64,000 nucleotides of DNA from Omphalotus guepiniiformis (taxonomy: Eukaryota; Basidiomycota; Agaricomycetes; Agaricales; Omphalotaceae): the NCBI GenBank assembly GCA_028554645.1, contig JAQOOI010000046.1, positions 62,001 to 126,000 of the forward strand, written 5' to 3'. Numbering within the stretch: the first letter of the stretch is position 1; every line of letters starts with the position of its first letter. Under the pieces are notes generated by a model. That model had not been told where the DNA came from. It ran no database searches and was given only the letters and a program-made list of their open reading frames with translations. Position numbers and translations under genes: made by a program. Below are positions 11,798 through 21,199 of this stretch, in pieces.

Positions 11798-14700
11798 CTA
11801 TATACGTGTCTCGTCCAATCTCGCATACATTGCAGTACAAGCCAACCGGGTGCCCTTCTTACCAAGATGGACGTTGTCTCTGGCAAGGTTCCCGTTGTAA
11901 GTGAGATTTACAGGTCCCTGTACACCGTCGTAATACCACACGTTCATGTCTGTGTCAATAGATCGAGCGGTATAGTGGTGGTCGCCATAATACACAACAC
12001 CGCAAAGTCGGTACTGGTACGACACCCCGTCCACTGTCATTGGAAAGGAGGCGTCAATGTACGGCGTCTGATTCCCCACATCAGACTGCGACAGCTGAAA
12101 AGCCAAGATCGGTGGAAGAGAAACTGGTGTGTTTTTGAGTACGACTCTATCGCTGCATCGGGTACACCTGAGATGGGTAGCATGCTCGTGCAGGGCAATC
12201 CATTCAGATATGGAGGTGTAAGGATAAGTAGAGTCCAGCAGTGCACGGTTCACGGTGTGTGGTATTCTGTCAATATGGTGGCCAGACTGACACACATACG
12301 TACCTCGAAACAGGACAGCGTCAGATTTCAACAAGGTATCCAGTACCCCTACCACGGGCGCATACTCCCCCCATCGGAAGACCCGAGGATCGTCTACTTG
12401 CAGCCGACGACGCAAGTTGTCACGCACCTCGTCAATTGTCAACGCGGCCCTGTTATAGCGTTGGAAATCCTGACTCAGTCTAGGCAATATACCACCGTCG
12501 CTGTATCCCCGAAAGAGCGGCGCCCACGCAGCAGCGTCCGAAACCCAAAGTGCTTGCAAAAGGTAAACCACAGCGTCGTAAGCACAGCTGTTTGCGTTCC
12601 AGCTTGGCCCTTGTTGGCTGGAGGAGGGCAATCTATTCGACACTCGTCTCACTTTCTTCCGTTGTTCGAAGGGGATGTCTGACACATTGCGTTTCTTCCT
12701 TGCCACTGAAGCTGGTAGACCAAGGGATCTAAACGGGGGTTTAGATACGCCCGATGGTCCAACAAGTGCTGATGGCTCAGTTAGAGCGTTCGGGTCAGGG
12801 GGTACCGGAGTCAAGGAGATTGCGACGGTACCGGCTGCAGGTCGAAGATGAGGGACGCGTCTGGGTGAAGGATTGTCAGGGGCGGTGTTGTTCGTTTCTG
12901 ACACTTTCAAAATTCTCCACGCTTCGTCCTCCAAATTGAGGTCCTCCCACGGATCGCCATCTGTCCATCTGATTGCTTCATGCACTTCGCTGGGTACATA
13001 CGAGGCACCTTTCCACGAACGGAAAGCTTTGATCAAGTCTTGCCTGTGCTGGCCCTTGACTGAATCGTCTGACTGACCCAGGTATCGTAGCTTCGTTATC
13101 TCGTCAAGAATCTCGAGCTCACGATATTCGTTTTTTAGGCCGCCTATTCTCCCACCTGTTATTTTCTGGGGAGAAAAGCTCTGAATAATGAGCGTGCCTG
13201 CTGCCGTAGCACTCCTAGACAGCGCAGTGTATATCCCGTGGAAATCCTTGCAGTTTGACACATCCACCGGATTCACAGGTCTGGTTTTACCTTGTGAAGC
13301 GTAGTCCGTCATTGCAAAATTCGGCAATACCTCAACTTGGGAACGCGAGACGTGAATACTCGAGCCGTTTGGCAAGGAGATGTATGTTGGGTTCGAGGTA
13401 GGAGATATGGGCACAACATCGACAGGCAACCCGTCTATCTGAACACGCCTTCCCGCAGGGAGGTTGGTGAGTTTGATAAATAACGTGTCGAGCACGCGCT
13501 GACCCCTCGACCCAGCACGGACGGTCCATCCATGAACAATCCCCTCCTGACCCTTAGTTATGCACAGCTCTGTAGCGAGGTTTGTTCTTATCATGACGGG
13601 CATATCAATACACAGGGATAGTTTAGACGGTATATGCAGATCGGAGGTAGAGTGATGCAGCGACCAGAGGGTCTTCTGCATGGAGTCTGTCATAAGAGGC
13701 ATATTAATGAGATTTTTTTTGGTCCTTTTACTGTGCATCAGGTCATCGGCCACAGGCTTACAAACGTCGTCGGAATAAAACTCAGTCAACTCTTGTCCGG
13801 TCTCTCGAGCAAATCTTTCACATCCTAACCGATTAATCTCGTCCTTTTGTATGTTCAAAGCTGTTATAATAGGAGTGTCTCTGAATCGGGGATCATTTAG
13901 AGAGTCGGCACCCGGTAAGCAGGCAGAAACTCGGGAATTTAAAAAGGCTACGTCTGCAGGTGTGCACTTTTTGTAACGCATGTTTTCCAGTGCAGTGCGA
14001 AACTTGCGGTCCTCTGTAGACTGGACGTTTTGTCTCATATTTTGCCGCAGGACAACCACATTGGTAACTCGATGCCACAGCGACTTGCCAATAGCTTCTT
14101 CTTGGCTCTTTTTATTTGTTCGAGTGAACCCGATTGACCGTGAATACAAGGGCGTGCCTATCGCAGGTGGAAGCTGCGCGAAATCTCCTGCAAAGATGAC
14201 ATTCATGCCCCCAAACTCCTTGCTCTCGTTATTGAGTGCTTGCGACAGCCTCAAGCTGATGCGATACATATCCAAAGCCGAAATCATGGAGATTTCGTCT
14301 ACGAACATATAGTCGACCCCGCGCAACCGTTCTCTCGCCAATGGTATCGTTTTTTTGCTTGTTCGATCGTTTATGCTCAACGCTGAATGGTAGGTGGATC
14401 CTCCGAGCAATGAAGCCGCGTTTCCTGTTGGGGCAACCACGATGAACCTGTGAGATTCATTCCTCAGACAGAAAAAGTGCGACAACGATCTCAACACCTG
14501 GGACTTTCCTGTTCCACCCATACCCGCGATGTATAACTTCAGCTGTTCGTGAAACGGGCTTACTGCATGGTTGGCCACTATCCTGAAGGCCCTCTCTTGT
14601 TCCTCGTTGAGGCTATATTCAGTACAACAGTCTACTACGTGGTCTACGTGTGATTCAGACCATACAAATGACCGCTCCAGATACGCCTTATCGCAAACTC

Positions 14701-17700
14701 GGACCAAGTTATTGAGGTGGCTAGCTGCATTCATATCTGGAACAGCAAGAGGGACAGGAACAGGACCTGGATTGCGGTTGAACTCTGCAGGCAAATGTTC
14801 GGCCCTCGTCTTCAAAAGCTCGTCTCGAGCCCTTACGACCGCCCTTTTCCACTCAGGACCCGACCACGGCATATATGCCGCGGCAGGACTGGAAGTATTA
14901 TCAACTCGCGAAAGTTTTGTTCCCGGGTCGGTTGGAGTGCACCAGCCAGACGAGTGAAGCAAGTGCCTAATTGTTGAGGTGAGTTTCAAAAGTCGAGAAT
15001 AAACTGCGCTCGGTTGGAGAGCGAATTTATCCAAGTCGTGTGCGCCAGTCTCGACCCCATTGTCGTCAAGATTCGCCGTCGATACGTGAAAGCCTTCGTC
15101 GTCTGCGTCCGGCCCCTCTAGCCATTTTCTAACATCATCAGCCCAAGACAGATCAACGTCTTTCCCAGCCTTGAGTTGCGCTCGATAGTCGTCGCGCGCA
15201 TCTAGACACTCGTATCGCAGATTGAAGTTGTTCATAAGGTCAGTCTGTCTCTTAGTAAACTGATGAGATTGAAATGCGTTGTCCCAGTTGCACCCAGGGT
15301 GCTTCAGGTCTTTACCGCTCCTCCATGGTTTAAATAAAGCCAGCATCGTCGAGCAGTAATACTCCCGATCGCCTTGATCACGACGAGGCAGGGTGGCGCC
15401 GACAAAATTCACGACATCGAACTCGGTAGGGGCACGCACGCGTGTCGCATGCGACTTGTACAAGGGATGAGACGGCTGGAAGCGGAAACACGACTTACGA
15501 AGCTGCACTGAGTCCTCTGCCAGAGGTTCTTCTTCGCCTTTGGGGTCAGTGGATAAGCTCACGTTACCAAGTGAATCGTCTTCCGCTGCATAGGACAAAT
15601 CAATTGAAGGATGTCGCTCGTCTTCTTCAGCAGCCATGCGATCTTTCTTAGTCGATTTCCGTTTAGCCTGTTTCAAAGAGATCCTTTCTGTCTGTCTAGC
15701 CCAGTCGTACAGCGTCATGTCAGCAAGGGCCTCACCTCTGAATACATAGTCGTGGACAGGAGACATACCAATTACGCGACCGTTTCTTCTCATCAGCGTA
15801 ACCTTCTGCGGTGCGCTGTGAGGATCGTCCTCGACCCAATATCGTCTTGCTTCGGAAACGAAATTCTGCCAGTAAAACGGAAAAAACCTATGGTCAGTGT
15901 AATGATCGGGATTCCCTAGCAAGTACATGCATACCATTGGAGCACCCATCTCCATCTTGGTGGTAAGTAAGTTGACAACCTTGGTCATCAAGGTACGTGC
16001 TTTCTCTTGGCCCGATAAGTTGCCGCGGACAAGCTCAGCGTTCTTTGTAAACACAGACAAGATGCAGTCGAAAACTACGTGCGTCTTCAGGGACGACTTT
16101 GTGATATAATCGGAAACGTACAAAACCACCGCTTTAATGGCAGTGCCCGAGCTCAGATTGGTAACATCAGTATTACAACGAAAGAGATAAGTCAACTCTC
16201 TAGTAAACATATTCAACCAAGGTTCCCCTTTTTTCATGTAAATGCCACCAGTTTCTGGATCCACCTGAGTCTGCTCGAACAGTTCGCGAGGAAAGCGAGC
16301 TTTGCAGCGGCCCCATGCATTATCCTTGCAACCTCGCGCGAGCCGGTTGAGTTTTTCAGTGCCGTCCTTTCTCAGGTTGTATTCACAGTTGTGGACGTTC
16401 GACTTACATATGAGATCGTCGACCGTGTCCCGATACTGGATTTTCCATGCCACATACTCAGAACAGAAAGCACAACACGCAGACACGTCAGCTGCATCAA
16501 TACCGTGTTTCTTGCAGATGGACGGAGGGGGGACAGGCATGCTTTCAGTCGGGTTGACGTATCCTTGGTCAACTAGGGATTTTTCTTTAATCTTAGTGGA
16601 TACCTGTTGGTGTGACCCTCCCAAAAATTCACCACAGTGGACACTTTCTAGATACTGCACCATACGCTTCTGCCAGTCCGAATTTGGATCTAAGATCTTA
16701 TCACGCATTTCCTGAGGTGAAACCGCAGCTTTCAGCCAAAGCATGAGGTGCGCGTGAAGAGTCAAACGACCTTGCTGTTCCACCGTGACATAGTGCGCGT
16801 TGTGGTCCCCGTACAGTCCCCTCTTGCCAGAGCCGCCTAGGACCTCCTCAATGAAGATCTGCACCACGAAGTGGAAAAAACGAGCCGCGGCCACAGGGTT
16901 GGCTGCGATCTGTGCCAAACGAGCTTTGTGTGAGTGAACAGCGGGCTTGAAGGTTTCGTTAGTACCCGCGAAGTATATAGAGATAGGATGCTTCTCGTCA
17001 GCAGGGGACAGAGTTAAGTACCACGAAGGTGCACCTTTGTGCGATATCAAAGACCATATCTCGTTGCGCATGTGCTTCTTGGAAGTCGTTGAACCTTTGA
17101 CACGACCTGCAACTTGGTCCAAGTCTGACAGTACCTGGTAGCAAGCCTTCTCTTCGTCAGTCTGCGGTTTGAAATGTAACCCGCTTGCGAGCGTAGTAGC
17201 AATACGTGAAAGCACCTCCTGATTGAGGGTGAGTAACCGGTCAGCTACAGCGCCAAAATTTTTCCTGTCTGTGAGGAGCCACGCTGCACTGTTAGTTTTT
17301 TTAATTTGACTGTGGCTGAAAGCGACAAAAGGGAAGTGAACATCGGTCTGGAAACGTTTATCGTGATACATAAGCAGAAACTTCTTGTGTGCATCGTCAC
17401 TCAGACGGGTAGTACCTATACCTCCTGCACCGTAGGGAAAAAGACAAGGAAACATTTTTGGGTACAAGCGAGGATTGTTCCAGATCGATTCCGGTCGAGT
17501 GGCATGGCCCACAGCCAATACCTTACCACCGTTGTCAAAATGCTGCCAGGCTTTACCTTTCAGTTCACTGACGCTAAGACCCTCCAGCTGTTCACCGGTG
17601 ATACCATGGACCATGAAGGGACAAATTCCTTCTCCTTCAGCTGAGCCATCCTCTTCTTCCACGTCAAATACGCTCGTACCTTCCGGCAATTTGTTCGTGT

Positions 17701-19330
17701 CTGCATATTTCCATTCAACCGTACAAGGCGGGGCAAGCTCGTCGTACTCCGAGAGATTGGCCTCTGAAATATGCACATCTTCATAATCAGGGTGATTAAG
17801 TATGAGCCATTCTAAAGCTGACCTCACCTTGTCCGCTCGTACGAGAAAGGGGGTCCGCTTATAGTCCTCTGGTGTAGGTTTGGTGGGTCCAGTAAACAGT
17901 ATTGCAAGGACATCGTCCATGTCGGCCCGAGGAGGAGGGAGATGGGTGTAGATCTTAGGGGTCGGCGCCTCGAACGCGATGGCGTTCGCCTTCATCTTCT
18001 GACGACCAGTGCTGAGTCGGACAAAGCAGCTAGAGTGGCGGACTCGTGCAATCAACAGACGTTCCATGTATCGAAGGCAGCTCAGCTGAGGCGGTACTTT
18101 TCCAATCCACAAGCCTTTGGCTAGCGCAAGTTCAGGAAGCTTGCCACTTCGAACAGAAGCACGGCACACATCGCAAATTCGAGAGCAGCTATCGTCTAGT
18201 ACAGGTTCTGAGCAGTACTCGATTGGATCGGACGGAGAGTGTCGTTCGGTGCGTGCAACACCAGGGACAGCGAGAATGTGGAGTTGATTTTTTATCGCCT
18301 TCAGCGACGACAACTTGGCTTTCGGGGTGAGCTGACCACAAACGGCGCAACCGGCTTCCTCAACCAGCGAGGCAGACATACGAGAACAAGCACGACGAAT
18401 AACACCATCGCTAATATCGTCATTCAGTGGTTCGGGAGGAAACGGGTATCGAGTCGTGTCAAAGGGATCAATTTTGGCTCGGTCGCTGCGCTTGAGAGAT
18501 TGAGCAGCCAATTTTTTTGTCATGGAAGATGACCGAAACGAAAAGACTGTCAGATGGCCCACGCAGCGCGGACAGGAATGGTTGTCGAAAAAAGCTACGA
18601 TGGCGTCTTTACCGCGGCGTGAAAACTTGCCCCCGTGTATCTTAGAAAGCTTGCGAGCGTCGGTCAAGGTCATGTAAGGCAATAATATACGAGTGGGAAT
18701 CGTGGTATAGACATGGCGGTCGACAGGAAAGGCTGGATCGTCAGCTAAGTCAGTCATCCCAGCAAAGGTGAAAGAGTCGGTTTTAGTATACGAGGGCTTA
18801 TCACCCTTTTCTACGATGTATTCTGCAAAGACGTCAAAAGGAATCAAGGTTTTCGCATGGCCACCGACGTGTGCAGGACATCGAGAGAGCGGGGAAAGAT
18901 CGACAGGCCGGAGACGTGGCGACTGAAGCCAAACATAACAATCGAGGAAACGGGAACGGACACACCACGGCAACGCAGTCACAGATGAAGCAGTCAATGA
19001 AAGTGTGGTCAAAATAGCTTTAATTCCCTGGACAGAAGGCCAAACCCCTTGTATAATGACACAGGTTGATAAACAGCCAAGATATATAATAGTAGCTGGG
19101 AAACAGAGGTGGTAAACCAGCCCTCGGCGAACACGCACAAGATAGATAGTGATATCGGTAACAATGGCACCAAGAACGCGAAAGCCGCAATCCGCGTGAT
19201 AAAATCCCTCGTCTGAGGTGGGCAGGACACTGGGACCTAATACCTCTACTGAGGCAGACAACTGCGATATACTGCCCGCAGAATAGGCGTGTCGACTGTT
19301 GCGGGGTAGGGCTGGAACCACTGAATACAA
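11798..19330 (-). CDS. Helitron Rep/PIF1 helicase with C-terminal USP-like peptidase domain (2,510 aa)
   Basis: Single open frame. From N to C: a Cys-rich DUF6570-like region (about 340-460, CDVCRASVRSG...LSCLRYMERLLIARVRH); Helitron_like_N (about 650-900) with the HUH metal site HAHLMLW near 858; a Tyr pair YVSDYITK near 1073 as rolling-circle nucleophiles; a PIF1-type helicase with Walker A GMGGTGKS near 1605, Walker B FVDEIS, GDFAQLPP and the C-terminal box YTALSRS; a Pro/Ser-rich linker; then about 2240-2480 with Cys box NSCAYD, zinc-type cysteines (CQSGH...CTRC), His box HHYTAR and WYYDGV, as in ubiquitin-specific peptidases. It should nick, unwind and transfer the element by rolling circle. 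The first 150 residues look less conserved, so the start may be further 3' or spliced. All catalytic residues I can check are present. The strand sets the orientation of the whole element. Confidence 0.92.
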   Translation of the reverse strand: MYSVVPALPRNSRHAYSAGSISQLSASVEVLGPSVLPTSDEGFYHADCGFRVLGAIVTDITIYLVRVRRGLVYHLCFPATIIYLGCLSTCVIIQGVWPSVQGIKAILTTLSLTASSVTALPWCVRSRFLDCYVWLQSPRLRPVDLSPLSRCPAHVGGHAKTLIPFDVFAEYIVEKGDKPSYTKTDSFTFAGMTDLADDPAFPVDRHVYTTIPTRILLPYMTLTDARKLSKIHGGKFSRRGKDAIVAFFDNHSCPRCVGHLTVFSFRSSSMTKKLAAQSLKRSDRAKIDPFDTTRYPFPPEPLNDDISDGVIRRACSRMSASLVEEAGCAVCGQLTPKAKLSSLKAIKNQLHILAVPGVARTERHSPSDPIEYCSEPVLDDSCSRICDVCRASVRSGKLPELALAKGLWIGKVPPQLSCLRYMERLLIARVRHSSCFVRLSTGRQKMKANAIAFEAPTPKIYTHLPPPRADMDDVLAILFTGPTKPTPEDYKRTPFLVRADKVRSALEWLILNHPDYEDVHISEANLSEYDELAPPCTVEWKYADTNKLPEGTSVFDVEEEDGSAEGEGICPFMVHGITGEQLEGLSVSELKGKAWQHFDNGGKVLAVGHATRPESIWNNPRLYPKMFPCLFPYGAGGIGTTRLSDDAHKKFLLMYHDKRFQTDVHFPFVAFSHSQIKKTNSAAWLLTDRKNFGAVADRLLTLNQEVLSRIATTLASGLHFKPQTDEEKACYQVLSDLDQVAGRVKGSTTSKKHMRNEIWSLISHKGAPSWYLTLSPADEKHPISIYFAGTNETFKPAVHSHKARLAQIAANPVAAARFFHFVVQIFIEEVLGGSGKRGLYGDHNAHYVTVEQQGRLTLHAHLMLWLKAAVSPQEMRDKILDPNSDWQKRMVQYLESVHCGEFLGGSHQQVSTKIKEKSLVDQGYVNPTESMPVPPPSICKKHGIDAADVSACCAFCSEYVAWKIQYRDTVDDLICKSNVHNCEYNLRKDGTEKLNRLARGCKDNAWGRCKARFPRELFEQTQVDPETGGIYMKKGEPWLNMFTRELTYLFRCNTDVTNLSSGTAIKAVVLYVSDYITKSSLKTHVVFDCILSVFTKNAELVRGNLSGQEKARTLMTKVVNLLTTKMEMGAPMVCMYLLGNPDHYTDHRFFPFYWQNFVSEARRYWVEDDPHSAPQKVTLMRRNGRVIGMSPVHDYVFRGEALADMTLYDWARQTERISLKQAKRKSTKKDRMAAEEDERHPSIDLSYAAEDDSLGNVSLSTDPKGEEEPLAEDSVQLRKSCFRFQPSHPLYKSHATRVRAPTEFDVVNFVGATLPRRDQGDREYYCSTMLALFKPWRSGKDLKHPGCNWDNAFQSHQFTKRQTDLMNNFNLRYECLDARDDYRAQLKAGKDVDLSWADDVRKWLEGPDADDEGFHVSTANLDDNGVETGAHDLDKFALQPSAVYSRLLKLTSTIRHLLHSSGWCTPTDPGTKLSRVDNTSSPAAAYMPWSGPEWKRAVVRARDELLKTRAEHLPAEFNRNPGPVPVPLAVPDMNAASHLNNLVRVCDKAYLERSFVWSESHVDHVVDCCTEYSLNEEQERAFRIVANHAVSPFHEQLKLYIAGMGGTGKSQVLRSLSHFFCLRNESHRFIVVAPTGNAASLLGGSTYHSALSINDRTSKKTIPLARERLRGVDYMFVDEISMISALDMYRISLRLSQALNNESKEFGGMNVIFAGDFAQLPPAIGTPLYSRSIGFTRTNKKSQEEAIGKSLWHRVTNVVVLRQNMRQNVQSTEDRKFRTALENMRYKKCTPADVAFLNSRVSACLPGADSLNDPRFRDTPIITALNIQKDEINRLGCERFARETGQELTEFYSDDVCKPVADDLMHSKRTKKNLINMPLMTDSMQKTLWSLHHSTSDLHIPSKLSLCIDMPVMIRTNLATELCITKGQEGIVHGWTVRAGSRGQRVLDTLFIKLTNLPAGRRVQIDGLPVDVVPISPTSNPTYISLPNGSSIHVSRSQVEVLPNFAMTDYASQGKTRPVNPVDVSNCKDFHGIYTALSRSATAAGTLIIQSFSPQKITGGRIGGLKNEYRELEILDEITKLRYLGQSDDSVKGQHRQDLIKAFRSWKGASYVPSEVHEAIRWTDGDPWEDLNLEDEAWRILKVSETNNTAPDNPSPRRVPHLRPAAGTVAISLTPVPPDPNALTEPSALVGPSGVSKPPFRSLGLPASVARKKRNVSDIPFEQRKKVRRVSNRLPSSSQQGPSWNANSCAYDAVVYLLQALWVSDAAAWAPLFRGYSDGGILPRLSQDFQRYNRAALTIDEVRDNLRRRLQVDDPRVFRWGEYAPVVGVLDTLLKSDAVLFRGTYVCQSGHHIDRIPHTVNRALLDSTYPYTSISEWIALHEHATHLRCTRCSDRVVLKNTPVSLPPILAFQLSQSDVGNQTPYIDASFPMTVDGVSYQYRLCGVVYYGDHHYTARSIDTDMNVWYYDGVQGPVNLTYNGNLARDNVHLGKKGTRLACTAMYARLDETRI

Positions 19331-19900
19331 CGATGCACTGGAGGGCTTTTGGGGAGTGTACGTGCAAGCAAAAGCTGTAACGACCGGCAGAGACGTGTTT
19401 TAGCTACGACGAACAGTAAAGGGCAAGAAAGAAAGGGCGTACAGGTTTGGAAAACGTTCGACGACGGCAGGTGCGGGGAGCACACGGACACGTTCGCAAC
19501 TGAAGAGTCGCACTGATAAATAGGGACTGCACAAACGGTACGCTGAGCAAAGACTTCCAATTGACGGCATGAACGAACCTACCTGAGGGGCACGAACAAA
19601 CTGGAGCGCTGGCTAAAGCCAACACAGCGAGCACACAGCGAGACAGCGACATGAGCAGGCAGGAAAGAGAGGGAACGGGGGAAAAATGTCCTTGAGACAA
19701 CCCAAGGGAAGCAACAACAGGCACACATCACGGTACAACACCGGGGAACATGTCAAAACCGTCAAAACCGTCGACGCGACAAAGAACCGATTTGAAGCCT
19801 GGTGTGGCAGCCATTTATGTAAAGTAAGACAGTTGCGAAGGGGACGTGGTTCGAGCAGCACGAACTCATTACGCATTCAGCCTCTCCACTCTACAACGAG
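19331..19900. promoter_or_regulatory. Divergent promoter region between Rep/helicase and the F-box-like gene
   Basis: 570 bp between the start of the minus-strand Rep/helicase gene and the plus-strand F-box-like gene. No coding sequence is supported here; open frames on the minus strand lack motifs. It must hold the promoters of both genes. I see no clear TATA box or repeat. Confidence 0.45.
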
Positions 19901-21058
19901 ATGGAACGGACCTTGGGTGAAGTAGTTGAAGGAGGAAGCGACCACAGGGAGGGAGGCCGCACTCCCGTTCCAGAGGACGTCATTTGCACCATCGTGGAGA
20001 TGTTTCTGGAAAAACATGGCAATTCGGGGAATGGGTCGATCATGCTAATTGCAAAAGGCGTTACATCGCGGTGAGTGGCGTATTGTTTAGGTCCATGAGC
20101 AGAAGCCGATGAACTACACAGGACGGAGCGGTTGTTCTACCAGAAGATAGTCGTGAACACCGCACAAAGAATACGTCGACTAAACAACGTGTTACTTTTT
20201 CATCCCCGGAAGACCAGTTGGATAACACACCTTGAAATTACAACACGCTGCGTCACGGGTCCTCCAAGGCAAAACAGGTTCGTTGAAGACCGTTACGTTG
20301 GAATGCTGACGCTCTTGCGACGATGCGCACCTCATCTCCTGACGCTACAAGTCCACACGTGGAGTTCATACGAGGACTTGGGCGACCTCTTGCGCAGAAC
20401 AAGGTTTCCGTGCTTAGAGGAGCTGCATGCTCGGGCAGAGTTTGTGGTACCGCTGGTCACCGACGACGCTGATCCACCTACGCACGCAGCCGCTGTATCA
20501 GGTCAGGAAGAAGAGCAAAGAGCAGAGAACGAACCCGCCTTTGCACGAACCCCCGACCACGCAGTCACCCTACCCGTGTTAAAGAGGCTGTATGTCCTTT
20601 ACTTTCGTAGCGAAGTCACCGAGGCGCTGGTCGCAGCAATCGACTACACACACCTTAGGACGCTCGAGCACGTATGTATCGGATTCATCGGGTTCTCTCA
20701 GTGGGCGGTTGAGGAGTGGATACCTATGATGAGGTTATCTACCACGGTGCGCACTGCCGTGATAGAATCGACTTGGGGAGAGTATTTGCCCGTGCGACTG
20801 GAGATGTTAGGGGAATACGCGATACATCCCAAGGTAGTTTTCCATTACAACAAAGACGTGTCCGCAGGATATCAGCTTGACGAAGAAGAGCGAAGGGAGG
20901 TGGAGCTTATGTTTGTAAATCCAGGCCAGGGGAAGAGTTTGTGGGTCGAAGCACAAACCAAGGTTAACAGCAGGTGGGAGATGACAAGAGAGAGAGGAGA
21001 GGATTACGAGGACGACGATAGGCTATTCACTCGCATGATAGAAATGTATGAGTTCTGA
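19901..21058 (+). CDS. F-box-like / leucine-rich protein of the agaricomycete type
   Basis: Two exons, 19901-20070 and 20122-21058, with a 51-nt intron (GTGAGT...ACACAG); the join keeps frame and gives 368 aa. The N-terminal part PVPEDVICTIVEMFL followed by GVTSRTERLFYQKIVVNT has the spacing of agaricomycete F-box-like proteins (L/VP.D....I......, then TE.L.Y..I.L.T). The middle contains irregular leucine-rich stretches (LTLLRRCAPHLLTLQV, LKRLYVLY, LRTLEHV), and the C-terminus is charged. F-box proteins bring substrates to SCF ubiquitin ligases. Here the link is only by pattern. It is cargo of the giant Helitron-like element, divergent from Rep and just upstream of the TET/JBP-like gene on the same strand. 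Confidence 0.6.
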
Positions 21059-21199
21059 CGCGACAATACATAAGTAACGTGACTGTGTCGCGATCGCGAC
21101 ATAAAAGTGCCAGTATACAAACAAACACAGGCTCTCTGGTTATATCAACAAAGTTCTCGGTTCCACCTAGGGTGAGTGTTTTTATTTACTCACCCATGG

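Noticed and set aside
11696..12682. 328-codon plus-strand frame
   Set aside because: It lies antisense to the USP-like end of the Rep/helicase gene and has no motif.
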